DNA of 64,000 nucleotides from Rhizobium laguerreae (lineage in GTDB: Bacteria > Pseudomonadota > Alphaproteobacteria > Rhizobiales > Rhizobiaceae). Location of the stretch: contig NZ_MRDM01000014.1 in NCBI RefSeq assembly GCF_002008165.1, positions 186,001-250,000 on the forward strand. The letters are read 5' to 3'. This document shows, in pieces, positions 1-10,445 of the stretch (position 1 is its first letter; every line of letters begins with the position of its first letter). Under the pieces are notes generated by a model. The model was not told the origin of the DNA. It worked only from the letters and a program-made list of their open reading frames with translations, and made no database searches. Made by a program: the position numbers and the translations under genes.

Positions 1-1075
1 GCAACAGCGGATTGGCGAATGAAAAGTCGATCTTCTCGGGCTGTGCCGTGTCCTTGACGGCATCGATGCCGGCAAAGCCGGAAGCCTGCCCCTCGCCGAT
101 CGCCTGCGTCAATTGCTGCCGCGCCTCGCCGAGCCAGAGCAGCGCCCGCACGGTTTCGCCTTGCGGTTCCTCTTTGATGGCTTCCGCCATCCCCTCATAG
201 GTGGCGAGCTCCGCCTTGTCGGCCTCGATCACGGCATGGATGAGCGCAAAGGGCGGCAGGCTCTGGAAGCTCACCACGATCGCGCTTTCGGCAGCGAGAT
301 GCGCATCGAAGAGCCGAATCGCCAATTCCGCGGCGGGATCGGAAGCACCGTCGAAGACGCCGGCCGGCGGGCGTGGAATGAAGGTCTCAGCCATCAGCAC
401 CACTTCCTTCAGCCGGTCTTCCAGCTGGCGCAGCTCCTGCCGGTCAGCCTCGCCGATATGACCGCTGCCGGCAAGGGTGGCGAGCTTGAAGAGGATCTGG
501 TTGATCCGGCCGCGCACGCTTTCGAGCGAGCGCAGCAGGTCGCGCCGCCAATCATCCGGCAACAGCACTGCTCTCACCAGATGGCCGACGAGTACCGAGA
601 CGACGGGGCCGATCGCCACATCAGGCAGCTCGGCAAGGGAAGGCCGGAAATAAGACCCCATGAAATAAGAGGTGAAGGCGAACATGCCGATCGCAAAGCC
701 ACGCGGCCCGAACACCCGCCCGGCCGATGCGAGCGCGATCACCACCAGGAAGACGAGATCGGAGAGAAAACGGCGATCCTCGAGCCCCGCCGCAATGCCG
801 ACGACGGCAAGGCTCGCGACACAGCCGAAAAGCCGCGTCACCAGCTGGCGCGAATTGCCCTTGTCGCGCACCGCCACCCCGCCCTCGATCGACAGCACGA
901 TGCCGAGACCGAAGGCCGCCGTCGGCAGCGGCACGATCAACTTCTGGATGGCGAACAGGATGGCGAAGGAGAGAACGATCGTCAGCGTCACCCGCGAAGC
1001 CATGCGCAGGCGCGAAAGCGCCGGATCGTTGGCAAGCAGCCAGTCGCGGAACTGAAAACCGGAAAACAAGTGCAA
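1..1075 (-). CDS. FUSC-family (fusaric acid resistance-like) inner-membrane protein, partial
   Basis: The minus strand is open from about 1075 to the window edge, giving about 358 N-terminal residues of a protein that continues beyond base 1. It begins with several hydrophobic segments (for example RVTLTIVLSFAILFAIQ, then LVFLVVIALASAGRVFG), followed by a charged soluble stretch with a long helical region. This is the membrane bundle plus soluble domain order of FUSC/aromatic-acid exporter proteins. No ATG fits. A TTG at 1075 or 1069 follows a GAGGGG ribosome-binding site, so the start is inferred. It lies about 55 bp after the exported-protein gene on the same strand and may be co-transcribed. 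Substrate unknown. Confidence 0.7.
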   Translation of the reverse strand, partial: MHLFSGFQFRDWLLANDPALSRLRMASRVTLTIVLSFAILFAIQKLIVPLPTAAFGLGIVLSIEGGVAVRDKGNSRQLVTRLFGCVASLAVVGIAAGLEDRRFLSDLVFLVVIALASAGRVFGPRGFAIGMFAFTSYFMGSYFRPSLAELPDVAIGPVVSVLVGHLVRAVLLPDDWRRDLLRSLESVRGRINQILFKLATLAGSGHIGEADRQELRQLEDRLKEVVLMAETFIPRPPAGVFDGASDPAAELAIRLFDAHLAAESAIVVSFQSLPPFALIHAVIEADKAELATYEGMAEAIKEEPQGETVRALLWLGEARQQLTQAIGEGQASGFAGIDAVKDTAQPEKIDFSFANPLL

Positions 1076-1129
1076 GAGCCCCTCATGCCGCTCAGAGATA
1101 GAATCTCGATGCTCTTGAATGTCGCGCGC

Positions 1130-1657
1130 CTATTGGCCCTTGGCAATCAGCGCCATCGTTGTCTTCAGGGAATCGCGCGCCTGCGTTTCGATATTCTCGG
1201 TGACGATATCGTCGATGACGGGCTTGCCGCCTTCCTCGACCACCTCGAAATGAACGGTCGTATAGTCCTTGGCATCGGGCGCATCCGAGCAGGCGGATTT
1301 CTTGAAGCGCACGGTCACCTCGGCCACGCCGTCGACCACAGGCGCTGCCACCATCGTCAGATCCTCCAGCGGGCAGGCATCCTGGCCGTTGACGATGACG
1401 TCGTAGTCGAAGGGCGATATGCCGTCGTCGTCGACGGCGGGAAACTGCGCCGCCGCCTGGTATTTCGCGACGAAATCGCGGCTGTAGAGATGGTCAAGCC
1501 GGCTCGCGTCGAAGATGTCGATCCAGTCGCTGCTATTGTCGGCCCAGTTGCTCCTGGTCGCGTCCATGATCTCGTTCACCGGAGCGATGATTTCGGCGGC
1601 GTGGCTGATGCCTGAAAAGGCGATAAGGCTTGCGATAACAACGGCGATTGTCTTCAT
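1130..1657 (-). CDS. Small exported protein, possibly DUF3828-like
   Basis: A 175-residue product starting at the ATG at 1657, chosen because MKTIAVVIASLIAFSG then SHAAE makes a clean signal peptide with an Ala-x-Ala-type cleavage site. The longer frame from 1726 would put 23 non-hydrophobic residues in front of it. The mature part is acidic with two cysteines, one in QDACPLEDL and one in KKSACSDAP, which could form a periplasmic disulfide. The ending with repeated short beta-strand-like segments resembles DUF3828 proteins, but I am not certain of the family. It is upstream of the FUSC gene. Function unknown. Confidence 0.65.
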   Translation of the reverse strand: MKTIAVVIASLIAFSGISHAAEIIAPVNEIMDATRSNWADNSSDWIDIFDASRLDHLYSRDFVAKYQAAAQFPAVDDDGISPFDYDVIVNGQDACPLEDLTMVAAPVVDGVAEVTVRFKKSACSDAPDAKDYTTVHFEVVEEGGKPVIDDIVTENIETQARDSLKTTMALIAKGQ

Positions 1658-1843
1658 GGTCGAATGTCCGGCGTCGGCAGTTGAGGCGGACACTAGCCAA
1701 ATTCCAGTACTTGGCAATGGCGGCAAAAACGCATTGTCGAACCCCTTGCAGCTTTGCGTTCCCGGTTCACAATGCTATAGCGCTCCTCATCACATCACCC
1801 ACCCGGGACCCCGTCCCCATTCAAGCTCGAACGAGGCAGATAC

Positions 1844-3055
1844 ATGAACAAGATCAAGGTCGCCAATCCCGTCGCCGATCTCGACGGCGATGAAATGACG
1901 CGCATCATCTGGCAGCTCATCAAGGATAAGCTGATCCATCCGTATCTTGACCTCGACATCGACTATTTCGACCTCTCGGTCGAAAACCGCGACGCCACCA
2001 ACGACCAGGTCACTGTCGACGCCGCCAACGCCATCAAGAAGTACGGCGTCGGCATCAAGTGCGCAACGATCACGCCGGATGAAGCCCGCGTCAAGGAATT
2101 CAACCTCAAGGAAATGTGGAAGAGCCCGAACGGCACGATCCGCAACATCCTCGGCGGCGTCATCTTCCGCGAGCCGATCATCTGCAAGAACGTGCCGCGC
2201 CTCGTTCCCGGCTGGACCAAGCCGATCGTCGTCGGCCGCCACGCCTTCGGCGACCAGTACCGCGCCACCGATTTCAAGTTCCCCGGCAAGGGCAAGCTGA
2301 CGATCAAGTTCGTCGGCGAAGACGGCACCGTCATCGAGAAGGAAGTCTTCAACGCACCGGGCGCCGGCGTTGCCATGGCGATGTACAACCTCGATGAATC
2401 GATCCGCGAATTTGCCCGCGCCTCGATGATGTATGGCCTGATGCGCAAGTGGCCGGTCTACCTGTCGACCAAAAACACCATCCTCAAGGCCTATGACGGC
2501 CGCTTCAAGGACATCTTCGAGGAAGTCTACGAGACCGAATTCAAGGATCAGTTCAAGGAAGCAAACATCACCTACGAACACCGTCTGATCGACGACATGG
2601 TCGCCTCGGCGCTCAAATGGTCTGGCGGCTACGTCTGGGCCTGCAAGAACTATGACGGCGACGTCCAGTCCGATACCGTTGCCCAGGGCTTCGGCTCGCT
2701 CGGCCTGATGACCTCGGTTTTGCTCACGCCCGACGGCAAGACGGTCGAAGCCGAAGCCGCGCACGGCACGGTCACCCGCCACTACCGTCAGCATCAGAAG
2801 GGCCAGGAAACCTCGACGAACTCGATCGCCTCTATCTTCGCCTGGACGCGCGGCCTGGCGCATCGCGCCAAGCTCGACGACAATGCCGAGCTTGCCCGCT
2901 TCGCCGCAATGCTCGAAAAGGTCTGCGTCGACACCGTCGAATCCGGTTTCATGACCAAGGACCTGGCGCTGCTGATCGGCCCCGACCAGCCGTGGCTCTC
3001 GACCACCGCATTCCTCGACAAGATCGACCAGAACCTGCAGAAGGCCATGGCGTAA
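1844..3055 (+). CDS. icd: Isocitrate dehydrogenase (NADP-dependent)
   Basis: The 403-residue protein oxidatively decarboxylates isocitrate to 2-oxoglutarate with NADP in the TCA cycle. Length and sequence match the dimeric eukaryote-like IDH of alphaproteobacteria rather than the E. coli type: it opens [19 protein letters not shown], has KSPNGTIRN (phosphate/isocitrate-binding Ser), the metal-binding aspartates around [10 protein letters not shown] and NYDGDVQSD, and the coenzyme motif [17 protein letters not shown] site precedes the ATG. It is monocistronic, with its own promoter region (1658-1843) and a strong terminator at 3083-3110. Confidence 0.97.
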   Translation: MNKIKVANPVADLDGDEMTRIIWQLIKDKLIHPYLDLDIDYFDLSVENRDATNDQVTVDAANAIKKYGVGIKCATITPDEARVKEFNLKEMWKSPNGTIRNILGGVIFREPIICKNVPRLVPGWTKPIVVGRHAFGDQYRATDFKFPGKGKLTIKFVGEDGTVIEKEVFNAPGAGVAMAMYNLDESIREFARASMMYGLMRKWPVYLSTKNTILKAYDGRFKDIFEEVYETEFKDQFKEANITYEHRLIDDMVASALKWSGGYVWACKNYDGDVQSDTVAQGFGSLGLMTSVLLTPDGKTVEAEAAHGTVTRHYRQHQKGQETSTNSIASIFAWTRGLAHRAKLDDNAELARFAAMLEKVCVDTVESGFMTKDLALLIGPDQPWLSTTAFLDKIDQNLQKAMA

Positions 3056-3082
3056 GCCGGTCTTTCCAAGATAACATCGAAG

Positions 3083-3110
3083 CGGCGGGGATTTCCCCGC
3101 CGTTTTATTT
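3083..3110 (+). terminator. Rho-independent terminator after icd
   Basis: Stem CGGCGGGG (3083-3090), loop ATTT, stem CCCCGCCG (3095-3102), followed by TTTTATTTT. The next gene starts 16 bp beyond it. Confidence 0.85.
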
Positions 3111-3125
3111 TGGGAGAATGAACCG

Positions 3126-3572
3126 ATGACGGCCATCCTGCGACCGCTTGAACCCTCGGACCGCGCCGTTTGGGAACCCCTATGGGAGGCCTATCAGCGC
3201 TTCTACGAAGTGGTCATCCCGCCCGAAACTACAGATCTCACCTGGGCTCGCTTCCACGATCCTGACGAACCGATGCACGCGCTCGGCGCCTTCGACGAAG
3301 ACGGCCGTCTCGTCGGCATCGTCCATGCCATCTTTCACCGTTCCTGCTGGCTGCCGCAATGGACCTGCTATCTGCAGGATCTCTATGTCGACAACAGCCA
3401 GCGCGGGCTCGGCACCGGGGCCGCTTTGATCGAGGCCGTCGCCGACCTCGCCCGCGCCAACGGCGCAGGCAGGCTCTACTGGATGACCCACGAGACCAAT
3501 GCAACGGCCCGGCGGCTCTATGACAGGATCGCCGAGCGCTCGGGCTTCATCCAATATCGCAAGGCGCTCTAG
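3126..3572 (+). CDS. GNAT-family N-acetyltransferase
   Basis: 148 residues with the GNAT fold. Beta-strand 4 and the acetyl-CoA-binding loop are visible as LQDLYVDNSQRGLGTGAALIEAV (core R-G-L-G-T-G), and the C-terminal strand region is YWMTHETNATARRLYDRI, typical of small-molecule or amino-group acetyltransferases. The start ATG has GGGAGAA upstream. The gene sits between the icd terminator and a glutathione transferase gene on the same strand. The substrate cannot be told from sequence. Confidence 0.88.
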   Translation: MTAILRPLEPSDRAVWEPLWEAYQRFYEVVIPPETTDLTWARFHDPDEPMHALGAFDEDGRLVGIVHAIFHRSCWLPQWTCYLQDLYVDNSQRGLGTGAALIEAVADLARANGAGRLYWMTHETNATARRLYDRIAERSGFIQYRKAL

Positions 3573-3648
3573 CGGCGGGGACTTGCAGGCGGCCATCGCT
3601 GCGCTATTGATTCCGTGGGATCAATAACGGCAACACGAGGAGGACGTC

Positions 3649-4275
3649 ATGACCGAAGAATTGGTATTCTATACGAACCCGATGTCGCGCGGCCGCATCG
3701 CGCGCTGGATGCTGGAGGAGATCGGCCAGCCCTATCGCACCGAATTCCTGACCTTCGGCGAAACCATGAAGGCGCCGGAATATCTCGCCGTCAATCCGAT
3801 GGGCAAGGTGCCGGCAATCCGCCACGGCGACACCATCGTCACCGAATGCGCGGCGATCTGCGCCTATCTGGCCGAGACCTTTCCCGAAAAAGCGCTGGCG
3901 CCGAGGCCGGAGGAGCGCGCCCGCTATTACCGCTGGATGTTTTTTGCCGCCGGTCCGCTCGAATCGGCGGTGACGATGAAGGCTCTCGGCTTCGAAATTC
4001 CGAAGGAACGCCTGCGCATGGCCGGCTGCGGCAGTTTCGGCGACGTCATGAACACACTCGAGAAAGCCGTCTCCGCTTCGACCTACATCACCGGCGAGCG
4101 TTTCACCGCCGCCGACGTCTATGTCGGCTCCCATATCGGCTGGGGCATCGGCTTCGGCGGCATCGAAAGACGCCAGGCATTCCTCGACTATGTCGGCCGC
4201 ATCAGCGAACGCGAGGCTTACAAACGGGCGAACGCCCTTGATGACGAAGCCATCAAGACCATGCAGGCCGCTTGA
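3649..4275 (+). CDS. Glutathione S-transferase family protein
   Basis: 208 residues. The N-terminal thioredoxin-like domain begins LVFYTNPMSRGRIARWMLEE, with Ser/Arg residues at the usual glutathione-activating position, and contains NPMGKVPAI with the conserved cis-proline and TECAAICAYLAE with the glutathione gamma-glutamyl-binding region. The rest is the all-helical domain with FTAADVYVGSHIGWG. A very good AGGAGG site lies 5 bp before the ATG. It probably conjugates or reduces a small electrophile; the exact substrate is unknown. Confidence 0.92.
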   Translation: MTEELVFYTNPMSRGRIARWMLEEIGQPYRTEFLTFGETMKAPEYLAVNPMGKVPAIRHGDTIVTECAAICAYLAETFPEKALAPRPEERARYYRWMFFAAGPLESAVTMKALGFEIPKERLRMAGCGSFGDVMNTLEKAVSASTYITGERFTAADVYVGSHIGWGIGFGGIERRQAFLDYVGRISEREAYKRANALDDEAIKTMQAA

Positions 4276-4347
4276 AAATTCCAGGACGCGGAAGGTCGCC
4301 TGACCGTCCAGGGACGCGGCAGATCCGCCGCGCCCCGATCGACGACT

Positions 4348-5198
4348 TTAGACAAGCGGCATGTGAATATCCGTCAGAAGCTCGGTCGGCGGCACCTCGC
4401 GCGGATTATTGAGATATTCCTCGAACATGACCCTGTCCTTCAGCTGCCGGCCGGATTTCGGCAGCCATTCGGCAAAGAGCCACTGATAGGACTTGGACAT
4501 GTCGGCATAGGGCCCCCTGTGGCGCAGCACCGCATAATCGCCGGTCGATCGTGCGCCGCTCGAAGGGTGACGCCGCCGGCACTTCGGCAGCGCCGGTGAC
4601 GCAGGCTATCGAGCGCAGCTTTTCCTCCGGCACAAGATCGGGATCGTCGAGATAGACGCCGATCATTCGTATGTCGGGCTTGGCGAGGCCGCGGGCATAA
4701 AGCGTGCCGAACAGCGTCTCGAAGGCCTTGTCGATCTGCATGTAGGAACCGGTATGGGCAACGCCGATCAACTCGATGGGCCCGATCTCGCGTATGGTAA
4801 CGTCTAACATGGCTTTGGTCTTTCCGTCAGGTGAGGGTTCGAAGGCTGTGTGGCTTCCCTCTTTCCGATAGCGGGCCGGCGGCATGCCGTAGACCGACTT
4901 GAAGATACGATTGAAAGATTGGAGATTGGGGATAGCCTGATCGCTTCGCAATTTCGCTGACGGCAAGCTCCGTGCGGACGATCTCGCCCGCCGCGCGATG
5001 CAGCCTGAGCCGCTTGACGGTGGCCGCCAGCGTCTCGCCGTAAATCGCCCGGTAGATCCTGTGCCAGTGATAGGTCGACATGCAGGCGATCTCGGCAAGG
5101 CGCTCCATATCCAGCTCCTCGTCGAGGTGGTCGTGAATATAGGCCGAAACCCGTCTCAGACGGTTTTCATAAAGTGCCCATGCCGTGTCGCCATTCAT
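4348..5198 (-). pseudogene. AraC-family regulator with GyrI-like effector domain, frameshifted
   Basis: The gene starts at the ATG at 5198: an AraC DNA-binding region (YIHDHLDEELDMERLAEIA, then CMSTYHWHRIYRAIYGETL), followed by a GyrI-like small-molecule-binding domain ending at 4348. Its parts lie in three frames. Around 4930 a run of four C where three would restore SGYPNLQSFNRIF moves the second recognition helix into another frame. Around 4545-4590 another shift, possibly two single-base losses, separates VTGAAEVP from GDYAVLRHRGPYA. Joined, the pieces give a complete family member. It is either a recent pseudogene or sequencing error; the downstream frames show no other decay. Confidence 0.82.
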
Positions 5199-5296
5199 GT
5201 CGGAACCTCGTGCAAATCGATCGGCTTGAGAGAACCATAGTCCGATTTGACAAATCCTGCGGAAATTGGCTCTGGGCTTTGAACCTGCGAAACAAA

Positions 5297-5323
5297 AAAG
5301 GCGGAAGCCAAGCCTCCGCCTTT
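5297..5323 (-). terminator. Terminator of alaS
   Basis: Stem AAAGGCGGA (5297-5305) pairs with TCCGCCTTT (5315-5323). Read on the minus strand the hairpin is followed by TTTTTTGTTT. It lies 26 bp past the alaS stop. Confidence 0.85.
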
Positions 5324-5348
5324 CGAAAATCGTTGATGAACCGGCAGT

Positions 5349-8003
5349 TCAGCCGGCAAGTGCCACGGCTACCGCCTCGATCGCCTCGTCAGCCTTCGAT
5401 CCGTCGGGGCCGCCGGCCTGCGCCATGTCGGGGCGGCCGCCGCCGCCCTTGCCGCCGAGGGCGGCAGATGCGATGCGGACGAGATCGACGGCGCTGTAAC
5501 GCTGCACGAGATCCGGTGTCACCGCCACGACAGCACTTGCCTTGCCGTCGTCGGAAATGCCGACGAGGGCAACGACGCCCGACCCGATGCTGGTCTTGCC
5601 GTCATCGGCAAGCCCCTTCAAATCCTTGGGATCGACGCCCGAAATCGCCTTGCCGAGGAATTTGACGCCGGCGACTTCGCGCACGGCATCGACCGAGCCG
5701 CCCTGCCCGCCGCCCATGGCGAGTTTGCGCTTGGCATCAGCCAGTTCCTTTTCGAGCTTGCGGCGCTCATCCATCAGCGCTTCAACACGCGACAGCACTT
5801 CGCCCGGCTGCACCTTCAGCGAGGCAGCAAGCGTCTTCACGCGTTCGTCCTGTTCGGCCAGATATTCGCGCGCCGATTCCCCGGTGACGGCCTCGATACG
5901 GCGAACGCCGGCGCCGACGGCACTTTCGCCGAGAACGCGGATCAGGCCGATCTGGCCGGTGGCCCCGACATGCGTGCCGCCGCAGAGTTCGATCGAATAG
6001 GGCTTGCCGGCCTTGGCGCCACGCACGCCCTCGCCCATCGCCACGACCCGGACTTCATCGCCGTATTTTTCGCCGAACAGCGCCATCGCGCCTTCGGCGA
6101 TCGCATCGTCCACGCTCATCAGCCGCGTAGTAACCGGCGAATTCTGCAGCACGATCTCGTTTGCCATATCTTCGACGATCTTGAGCTCCTCGGCCGACAT
6201 CGGCTTCGGATGCGAGACGTCGAAACGCAGGCGCTCGGGCGCAACCAGCGAACCCTTCTGGGCCACATGGGTGCCGAGCACTTCGCGCAAAGCCTCGTGC
6301 AGCAGGTGGGTCGCAGAGTGGTTGGCGCGCAGCCGCGAACGGCGGGCATGATCGACCGTCAGCACGACCGCATCGCCGTCCTTGACGACGCCGTCGACGA
6401 CAGTACCCTGATGCACGAACAGGCCTTCGCCCCTCTTCTGCGTATCAGAAATCTCGATCTTGCCATGATCGGACGAGATCACGCCGGTATCGCCCATCTG
6501 GCCGCCGGATTCGCCGTAGAACGGCGTCTGGCTGACGACGATCTGCACCTTGTCGCCGGCCTTGGCCTCGGTCGAAACCGCGCCCTCTTTGACGATCGCC
6601 TGCACGACGCCTTCAGCCGTTTCGGTGTCGTAGCCCAGGAATTCGGTCGCACCGTGTTTTTCCCTAAGCTCGAACCAGACGGTTTCCGTCGCCTTCTCGC
6701 CGGAACCGGCCCAATGCGAACGAGCTTCGGACTTCTGGCGCTGCATTGCATCGGTGAAGCCGGAAATGTCGACGCCGATCTCGCGGGCACGCAGCGCATC
6801 CTGCGTCAGATCGAGCGGGAATCCGTAGGTGTCGTAGAGCTTGAAGGCGGTCTCACCATCCAGCATATCGCCCTTGGAAAGATCCGTCGTCGCGTCCGAC
6901 AAAAGCGACAGGCCGCGTTCCAGCGTCTTGCGGAAACGGTTTTCCTCCAGCTTCAGCGTTTCCGAGATCAGCGCCTCGGCGCGCACCAGTTCCGGATAGG
7001 CGCGGCCCATCTGCTGCACCAGCGTCGGCAGCAGCTTGTAGACCAGCGGCTCCTTGGCGCCGAGCAGCTGTGCATGGCGCATCGCGCGGCGCATGATACG
7101 GCGCAGCACATAACCGCGGCCCTCATTCGACGGAAGCACGCCGTCAGCGATCAGGAAGGCCGAGGAGCGCAGGTGGTCGGCGATGACGCGGTGGCTGGCG
7201 CTGCCTTCCGCCTTGACGCCCATCGTATCCTCGATGGTGCCGATCAGCGTGCGGAAGAGATCAGTGTCGAACACGCTGGGAACGCCCTGCAGAATGCAGG
7301 CCATGCGCTCCAGCCCCATCCCGGTATCGATCGACGGGCGAGGCAGCGGGTTGCGAACGCCAGGCTCGGTCTGCTCGAACTGCATGAAGACGAGGTTCCA
7401 GAACTCCAGGAACCGGTCGCCATCTTCCTCCGGTGAGCCCGGAGGCCCCCCCCAAACATTCTCACCCTGGTCGATGAAGATTTCCGAGCACGGGCCGCAA
7501 GGGCCGGTATCGCCCATCTGCCAGAAATTGTCAGAGGTCGGGATGCGGATGATCTTGTCGTCAGAAAAGCCGGCGATCTTCTTCCACAGCGTCGCAGCTT
7601 CTTCATCCTCGGAATAGACGGTCACCAGCAGGCGGTTCTTCGGAAGGTCGAAGCCTTCGGTAACGAGCTTCCAGGCAAGCTCGATCGCATTCTCCTTGAA
7701 ATAGTCGCCGAAGGAGAAGTTGCCGAGCATCTCGAAGAAGGTCAGGTGGCGTGCAGTATAGCCGACATTGTCGAGGTCGTTGTGCTTGCCACCGGCTCGC
7801 ACGCATTTCTGCGACGTCGTCGCCGTCGAATAGGGACGCTTTTCGAGGCCGGTGAAGACGTTCTTGAACTGCACCATGCCGGCATTGGTGAACATCAGCG
7901 TCGGGTCGTTGCGCGGCACGAGCGGGCTCGACGGAACGATCTCATGGCCGTTCTTCTTGAAATAGTCGAGGAAGGTCGACCGGATATCGTTCACACCGCT
8001 CAT
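5349..8003 (-). CDS. alaS: Alanyl-tRNA synthetase
   Basis: 884 residues from the ATG at 8003, preceded by GAAGGG; the longer frame from 8048 lacks a good ribosome-binding site. The enzyme charges tRNA-Ala. The class II catalytic domain is N-terminal ([31 protein letters not shown], then [13 protein letters not shown] as motif 3). The editing domain carries the zinc-binding HSATHLLH (HxxxH) and, further on, CGGTHVG, which clear mischarged Ser/Gly-tRNA. The C-terminal coiled coil and DHHA1 domain (glycine-rich [16 protein letters not shown]) complete the normal length. It lies downstream of recA on the same strand, as in many alphaproteobacteria, but a strong terminator separates them. Confidence 0.98.
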   Translation of the reverse strand: MSGVNDIRSTFLDYFKKNGHEIVPSSPLVPRNDPTLMFTNAGMVQFKNVFTGLEKRPYSTATTSQKCVRAGGKHNDLDNVGYTARHLTFFEMLGNFSFGDYFKENAIELAWKLVTEGFDLPKNRLLVTVYSEDEEAATLWKKIAGFSDDKIIRIPTSDNFWQMGDTGPCGPCSEIFIDQGENVWGGPPGSPEEDGDRFLEFWNLVFMQFEQTEPGVRNPLPRPSIDTGMGLERMACILQGVPSVFDTDLFRTLIGTIEDTMGVKAEGSASHRVIADHLRSSAFLIADGVLPSNEGRGYVLRRIMRRAMRHAQLLGAKEPLVYKLLPTLVQQMGRAYPELVRAEALISETLKLEENRFRKTLERGLSLLSDATTDLSKGDMLDGETAFKLYDTYGFPLDLTQDALRAREIGVDISGFTDAMQRQKSEARSHWAGSGEKATETVWFELREKHGATEFLGYDTETAEGVVQAIVKEGAVSTEAKAGDKVQIVVSQTPFYGESGGQMGDTGVISSDHGKIEISDTQKRGEGLFVHQGTVVDGVVKDGDAVVLTVDHARRSRLRANHSATHLLHEALREVLGTHVAQKGSLVAPERLRFDVSHPKPMSAEELKIVEDMANEIVLQNSPVTTRLMSVDDAIAEGAMALFGEKYGDEVRVVAMGEGVRGAKAGKPYSIELCGGTHVGATGQIGLIRVLGESAVGAGVRRIEAVTGESAREYLAEQDERVKTLAASLKVQPGEVLSRVEALMDERRKLEKELADAKRKLAMGGGQGGSVDAVREVAGVKFLGKAISGVDPKDLKGLADDGKTSIGSGVVALVGISDDGKASAVVAVTPDLVQRYSAVDLVRIASAALGGKGGGGRPDMAQAGGPDGSKADEAIEAVAVALAG

Positions 8004-8092
8004 GCTATGCCCTTCAATGCTGCCGGAGGCAGGTAAATTTAAATTCATCGGCTTTTAACGTTCACCCCCGCCACTGTCCAGCAGACAAACAA

Positions 8093-8127
8093 AACCGGCC
8101 GCATTCTCATCAGGAATGCGGCCGGTT
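8093..8127 (-). terminator. Strong terminator of recA
   Basis: A perfect 14-bp stem (AACCGGCCGCATTC, 8093-8106, with GAATGCGGCCGGTT, 8114-8127) and a 7-nt loop. On the minus strand it is followed by TTTTGTTTG. It lies 31 bp after recA, so recA and alaS are probably separate transcripts. Confidence 0.9.
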
Positions 8128-8157
8128 GGAACTGTCCGATGAGTTTAAGCGCGAAAA

Positions 8158-9252
8158 TTACATTTCCGCAGTGGCATCGCCATCGCCGTCATCGGGGTCC
8201 GGTCCGCCATTCTGCAGGAAGCGGTCGGCGATCAGGCCGGCATTCTGGCGCAGCGACAGTTCGATCTCGCGGGCGAGATCCGGATTGTCGCGCAGGAAAG
8301 TCTTGGCGTTTTCACGGCCCTGGCCGAGACGCTGGCTGTTATAGGAAAACCAGGCGCCCGACTTTTCGACGATGCCGGCCTTGACGCCGAGATCGACCAG
8401 TTCGCCGGTCTTGGAAACACCCTCGCCATACATGATGTCGAACTCGACCTGCTTGAAGGGCGGCGCCATCTTGTTCTTGACGACCTTGACGCGGGTCTGG
8501 TTGCCGATCACCTCTTCGCGCTCCTTGACCGCGCCGATGCGGCGGATGTCGAGGCGCACGGAGGCGTAGAATTTCAGCGCATTACCGCCCGTCGTCGTTT
8601 CCGGCGAACCAAACATGACGCCGATCTTCATGCGGATCTGGTTGATGAAGATAACCATGGTGTTCGACTTGGAGATCGAAGCGGTGAGCTTGCGCAGCGC
8701 CTGGCTCATCAGTCGTGCCTGCAGGCCGGGAAGGCTGTCGCCCATCTCGCCTTCTATTTCGGCGCGCGGCGTCAGTGCTGCGACGGAGTCGACGACGAGA
8801 ACGTCGACGGCGCCGGAACGCACCAGCGTATCGGTGATTTCAAGCGCTTGTTCGCCGGTATCGGGCTGCGAGATCAGAAGATTCTGCAGGTCGACGCCAA
8901 GCTTGCGGGCATAGACGGGATCGAGCGCATGTTCGGCATCGACGAAGGCGCAAATGCCACCCTTCTTCTGCGCTTCGGCAATCGTCTGCAGTGCAAGCGT
9001 CGTTTTACCGGAGCTTTCCGGCCCGTAGATCTCGATGATGCGGCCCCTCGGCAGGCCACCAACGCCGAGTGCAATATCGAGGCCAAGCGAGCCGGTCGAG
9101 ATCGTCTCGATCTCGACAACATTCTCGTTGGAGCCGAGTTTCATGATCGAGCCCTTGCCGAACGACCGCTCTATCTGTGAGAGTGCCGCTTCAAGCGCCT
9201 TGCTTTTGTCCACCGATTTGTCCTCTACCAGCCGCAATGAATTCTGAGACAT
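8158..9252 (-). CDS. recA: Recombinase A
   Basis: 364 residues from the ATG at 9252 ([20 protein letters not shown]). RecA forms the ATP-dependent filament on single-stranded DNA for recombination and triggers LexA self-cleavage. Visible motifs are Walker [10 protein letters not shown], the DNA-binding loop 1 region EIEGEMGDS, loop 2 region [26 protein letters not shown], and an acidic tail (DPDDGDGD). No LexA gene is nearby, but the promoter carries the rhizobial SOS operator at 9300-9325. Confidence 0.99.
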   Translation of the reverse strand: MSQNSLRLVEDKSVDKSKALEAALSQIERSFGKGSIMKLGSNENVVEIETISTGSLGLDIALGVGGLPRGRIIEIYGPESSGKTTLALQTIAEAQKKGGICAFVDAEHALDPVYARKLGVDLQNLLISQPDTGEQALEITDTLVRSGAVDVLVVDSVAALTPRAEIEGEMGDSLPGLQARLMSQALRKLTASISKSNTMVIFINQIRMKIGVMFGSPETTTGGNALKFYASVRLDIRRIGAVKEREEVIGNQTRVKVVKNKMAPPFKQVEFDIMYGEGVSKTGELVDLGVKAGIVEKSGAWFSYNSQRLGQGRENAKTFLRDNPDLAREIELSLRQNAGLIADRFLQNGGPDPDDGDGDATAEM

Positions 9253-9299
9253 CCGATCCACCTTTAGGTTATTGAAGCCGCTCAAGCAATGTCGAGTTT

Positions 9300-9325
9300 G
9301 TACCCTATTTGTTCCATTCTCGCAA
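9300..9325. promoter_or_regulatory. LexA (SOS) operator of recA
   Basis: TTGTTCCATTCTCGCAA at 9309-9325 fits TTG-N11-CAA, the operator described for R. etli recA. Overlapping it, GTAC-N7-GTTC (9300-9314) is one base off the alphaproteobacterial LexA consensus GTTC-N7-GTTC. It lies 48-73 bp upstream of the recA start, where repressor would cover the promoter. Confidence 0.8.
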
Positions 9326-9481
9326 TAGGCGATCAAACAGTTGAAAGAAAAAGGTAAAACGGCACGTGTTCTGTATTTGTTTTATCGATGAAAAGCAACG
9401 ACTTAAGCCAAAGGTGCCGACTCAACCGCGACGTGGCGCACCATATCGATTCGTCCTTCGGGCATCGGGAGAGCGGATCGG

Positions 9482-10426
9482 ATGACGAAAAAGATTCTTG
9501 TTCTCGGCGGTGCCCATATCGATCGGCGCGGCCGCATCTCCGGCGAGACGGCGCCTGGCGCCAGCAATCCCGGCACATGGTTCGAGGAGCCCGGCGGCGG
9601 TGGCTTCAATGCGGCTCGCAACCTGGCAAGGCTCGGTTTTCAGGTGACGATGATCTCGCCGCGCGGCGGCGATCCGATGGGCGAGACGGTCGGAGAAGCT
9701 GCCGATTTCGCCGGCATCGACGACCGGCCCTTCGTCTTCCTCGACCGCAAGACGCCGAGCTACACGGCGATCATCGAGAAGGACGGCAATCTGGTGATCG
9801 CCCTCGCCGACATGGATCTCTATCGCTTCTTCGTGCCGCGGCGTCTCTCTATCCGCTGGGTGCGGGAGGCTTTCGCCGCGCATGATTTCATCCTCTTCGA
9901 CGCCAACCTGCCGGAAGAGACGATCGCGGCGATCGTCGCAAAGGCACGGTCGCTAGGCAAGCCCGTTGCGGCAATCGCCATCTCGCCGGCTAAGGTCGTC
10001 AGGCTGAAGCCTTGCATCGGGGATATCGACTATCTGTTCCTGAATGAGGCTGAAGCTGCCGCCCTTGCCGGTGAGCGGCCGGAAGACGCCGCCGGCTGGC
10101 TACCTTTGCTGAACCAGATCGGCATCCGGAACGCCGTCGTCACCCGCGGCCGGCGTGAGCTCGTCGTGCTTTGCGAGGGCCGCGCCGTGACGCTGCAGCC
10201 GCCGATTGCCGACACCGTCACCGACGTTACGGGTGCCGGCGATTCACTTGCGGCCGGCACGCTCGCCGCATTGATATCAGGCCTGCCGCTCGAAGAAGCG
10301 GTCCGCCACGGCACTGCGGCCGCCATACTAACCGTGCAATCACGGCACGCCGTCAATGAAAATCTGACGCCCGATCTGCTGAATGAGGCGCTTGCCCTTG
10401 TTCCCAAGGTCAGAATTCTGCATTGA
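9482..10426 (+). CDS. psuK: PfkB-family carbohydrate kinase, probable pseudouridine kinase
   Basis: 314 residues of the ribokinase/PfkB family. The N-terminal signature is LGGAHIDRRGRI, the substrate region EEPGGGGFNAARNLARLGF, and the C-terminal signature DVTGAGDSLAAGTLAAL with the catalytic Asp in GAGD. The next gene, 88 bp downstream on the same strand, is pseudouridine-5'-phosphate glycosidase, so this kinase most likely makes pseudouridine 5'-phosphate for it. The role is inferred from that pairing; sequence alone gives only a PfkB sugar or nucleoside kinase. Confidence 0.85.
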   Translation: MTKKILVLGGAHIDRRGRISGETAPGASNPGTWFEEPGGGGFNAARNLARLGFQVTMISPRGGDPMGETVGEAADFAGIDDRPFVFLDRKTPSYTAIIEKDGNLVIALADMDLYRFFVPRRLSIRWVREAFAAHDFILFDANLPEETIAAIVAKARSLGKPVAAIAISPAKVVRLKPCIGDIDYLFLNEAEAAALAGERPEDAAGWLPLLNQIGIRNAVVTRGRRELVVLCEGRAVTLQPPIADTVTDVTGAGDSLAAGTLAALISGLPLEEAVRHGTAAAILTVQSRHAVNENLTPDLLNEALALVPKVRILH

Positions 10427-10445
10427 AGCGGCCAATTGCATAGTT

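Noticed and set aside
113..1615. 500-codon open frame on the plus strand
   Set aside because: It is antisense to the FUSC gene and the exported-protein gene, has no family sequence and crosses their gap; a by-product of GC3-rich coding.
1790..3136. 448-codon minus-strand frame over icd
   Set aside because: Antisense shadow of icd, which is unmistakable on the other strand.
5970..7436. 488-codon plus-strand frame over alaS
   Set aside because: Antisense shadow of alaS with His/Arg-rich low-complexity sequence.
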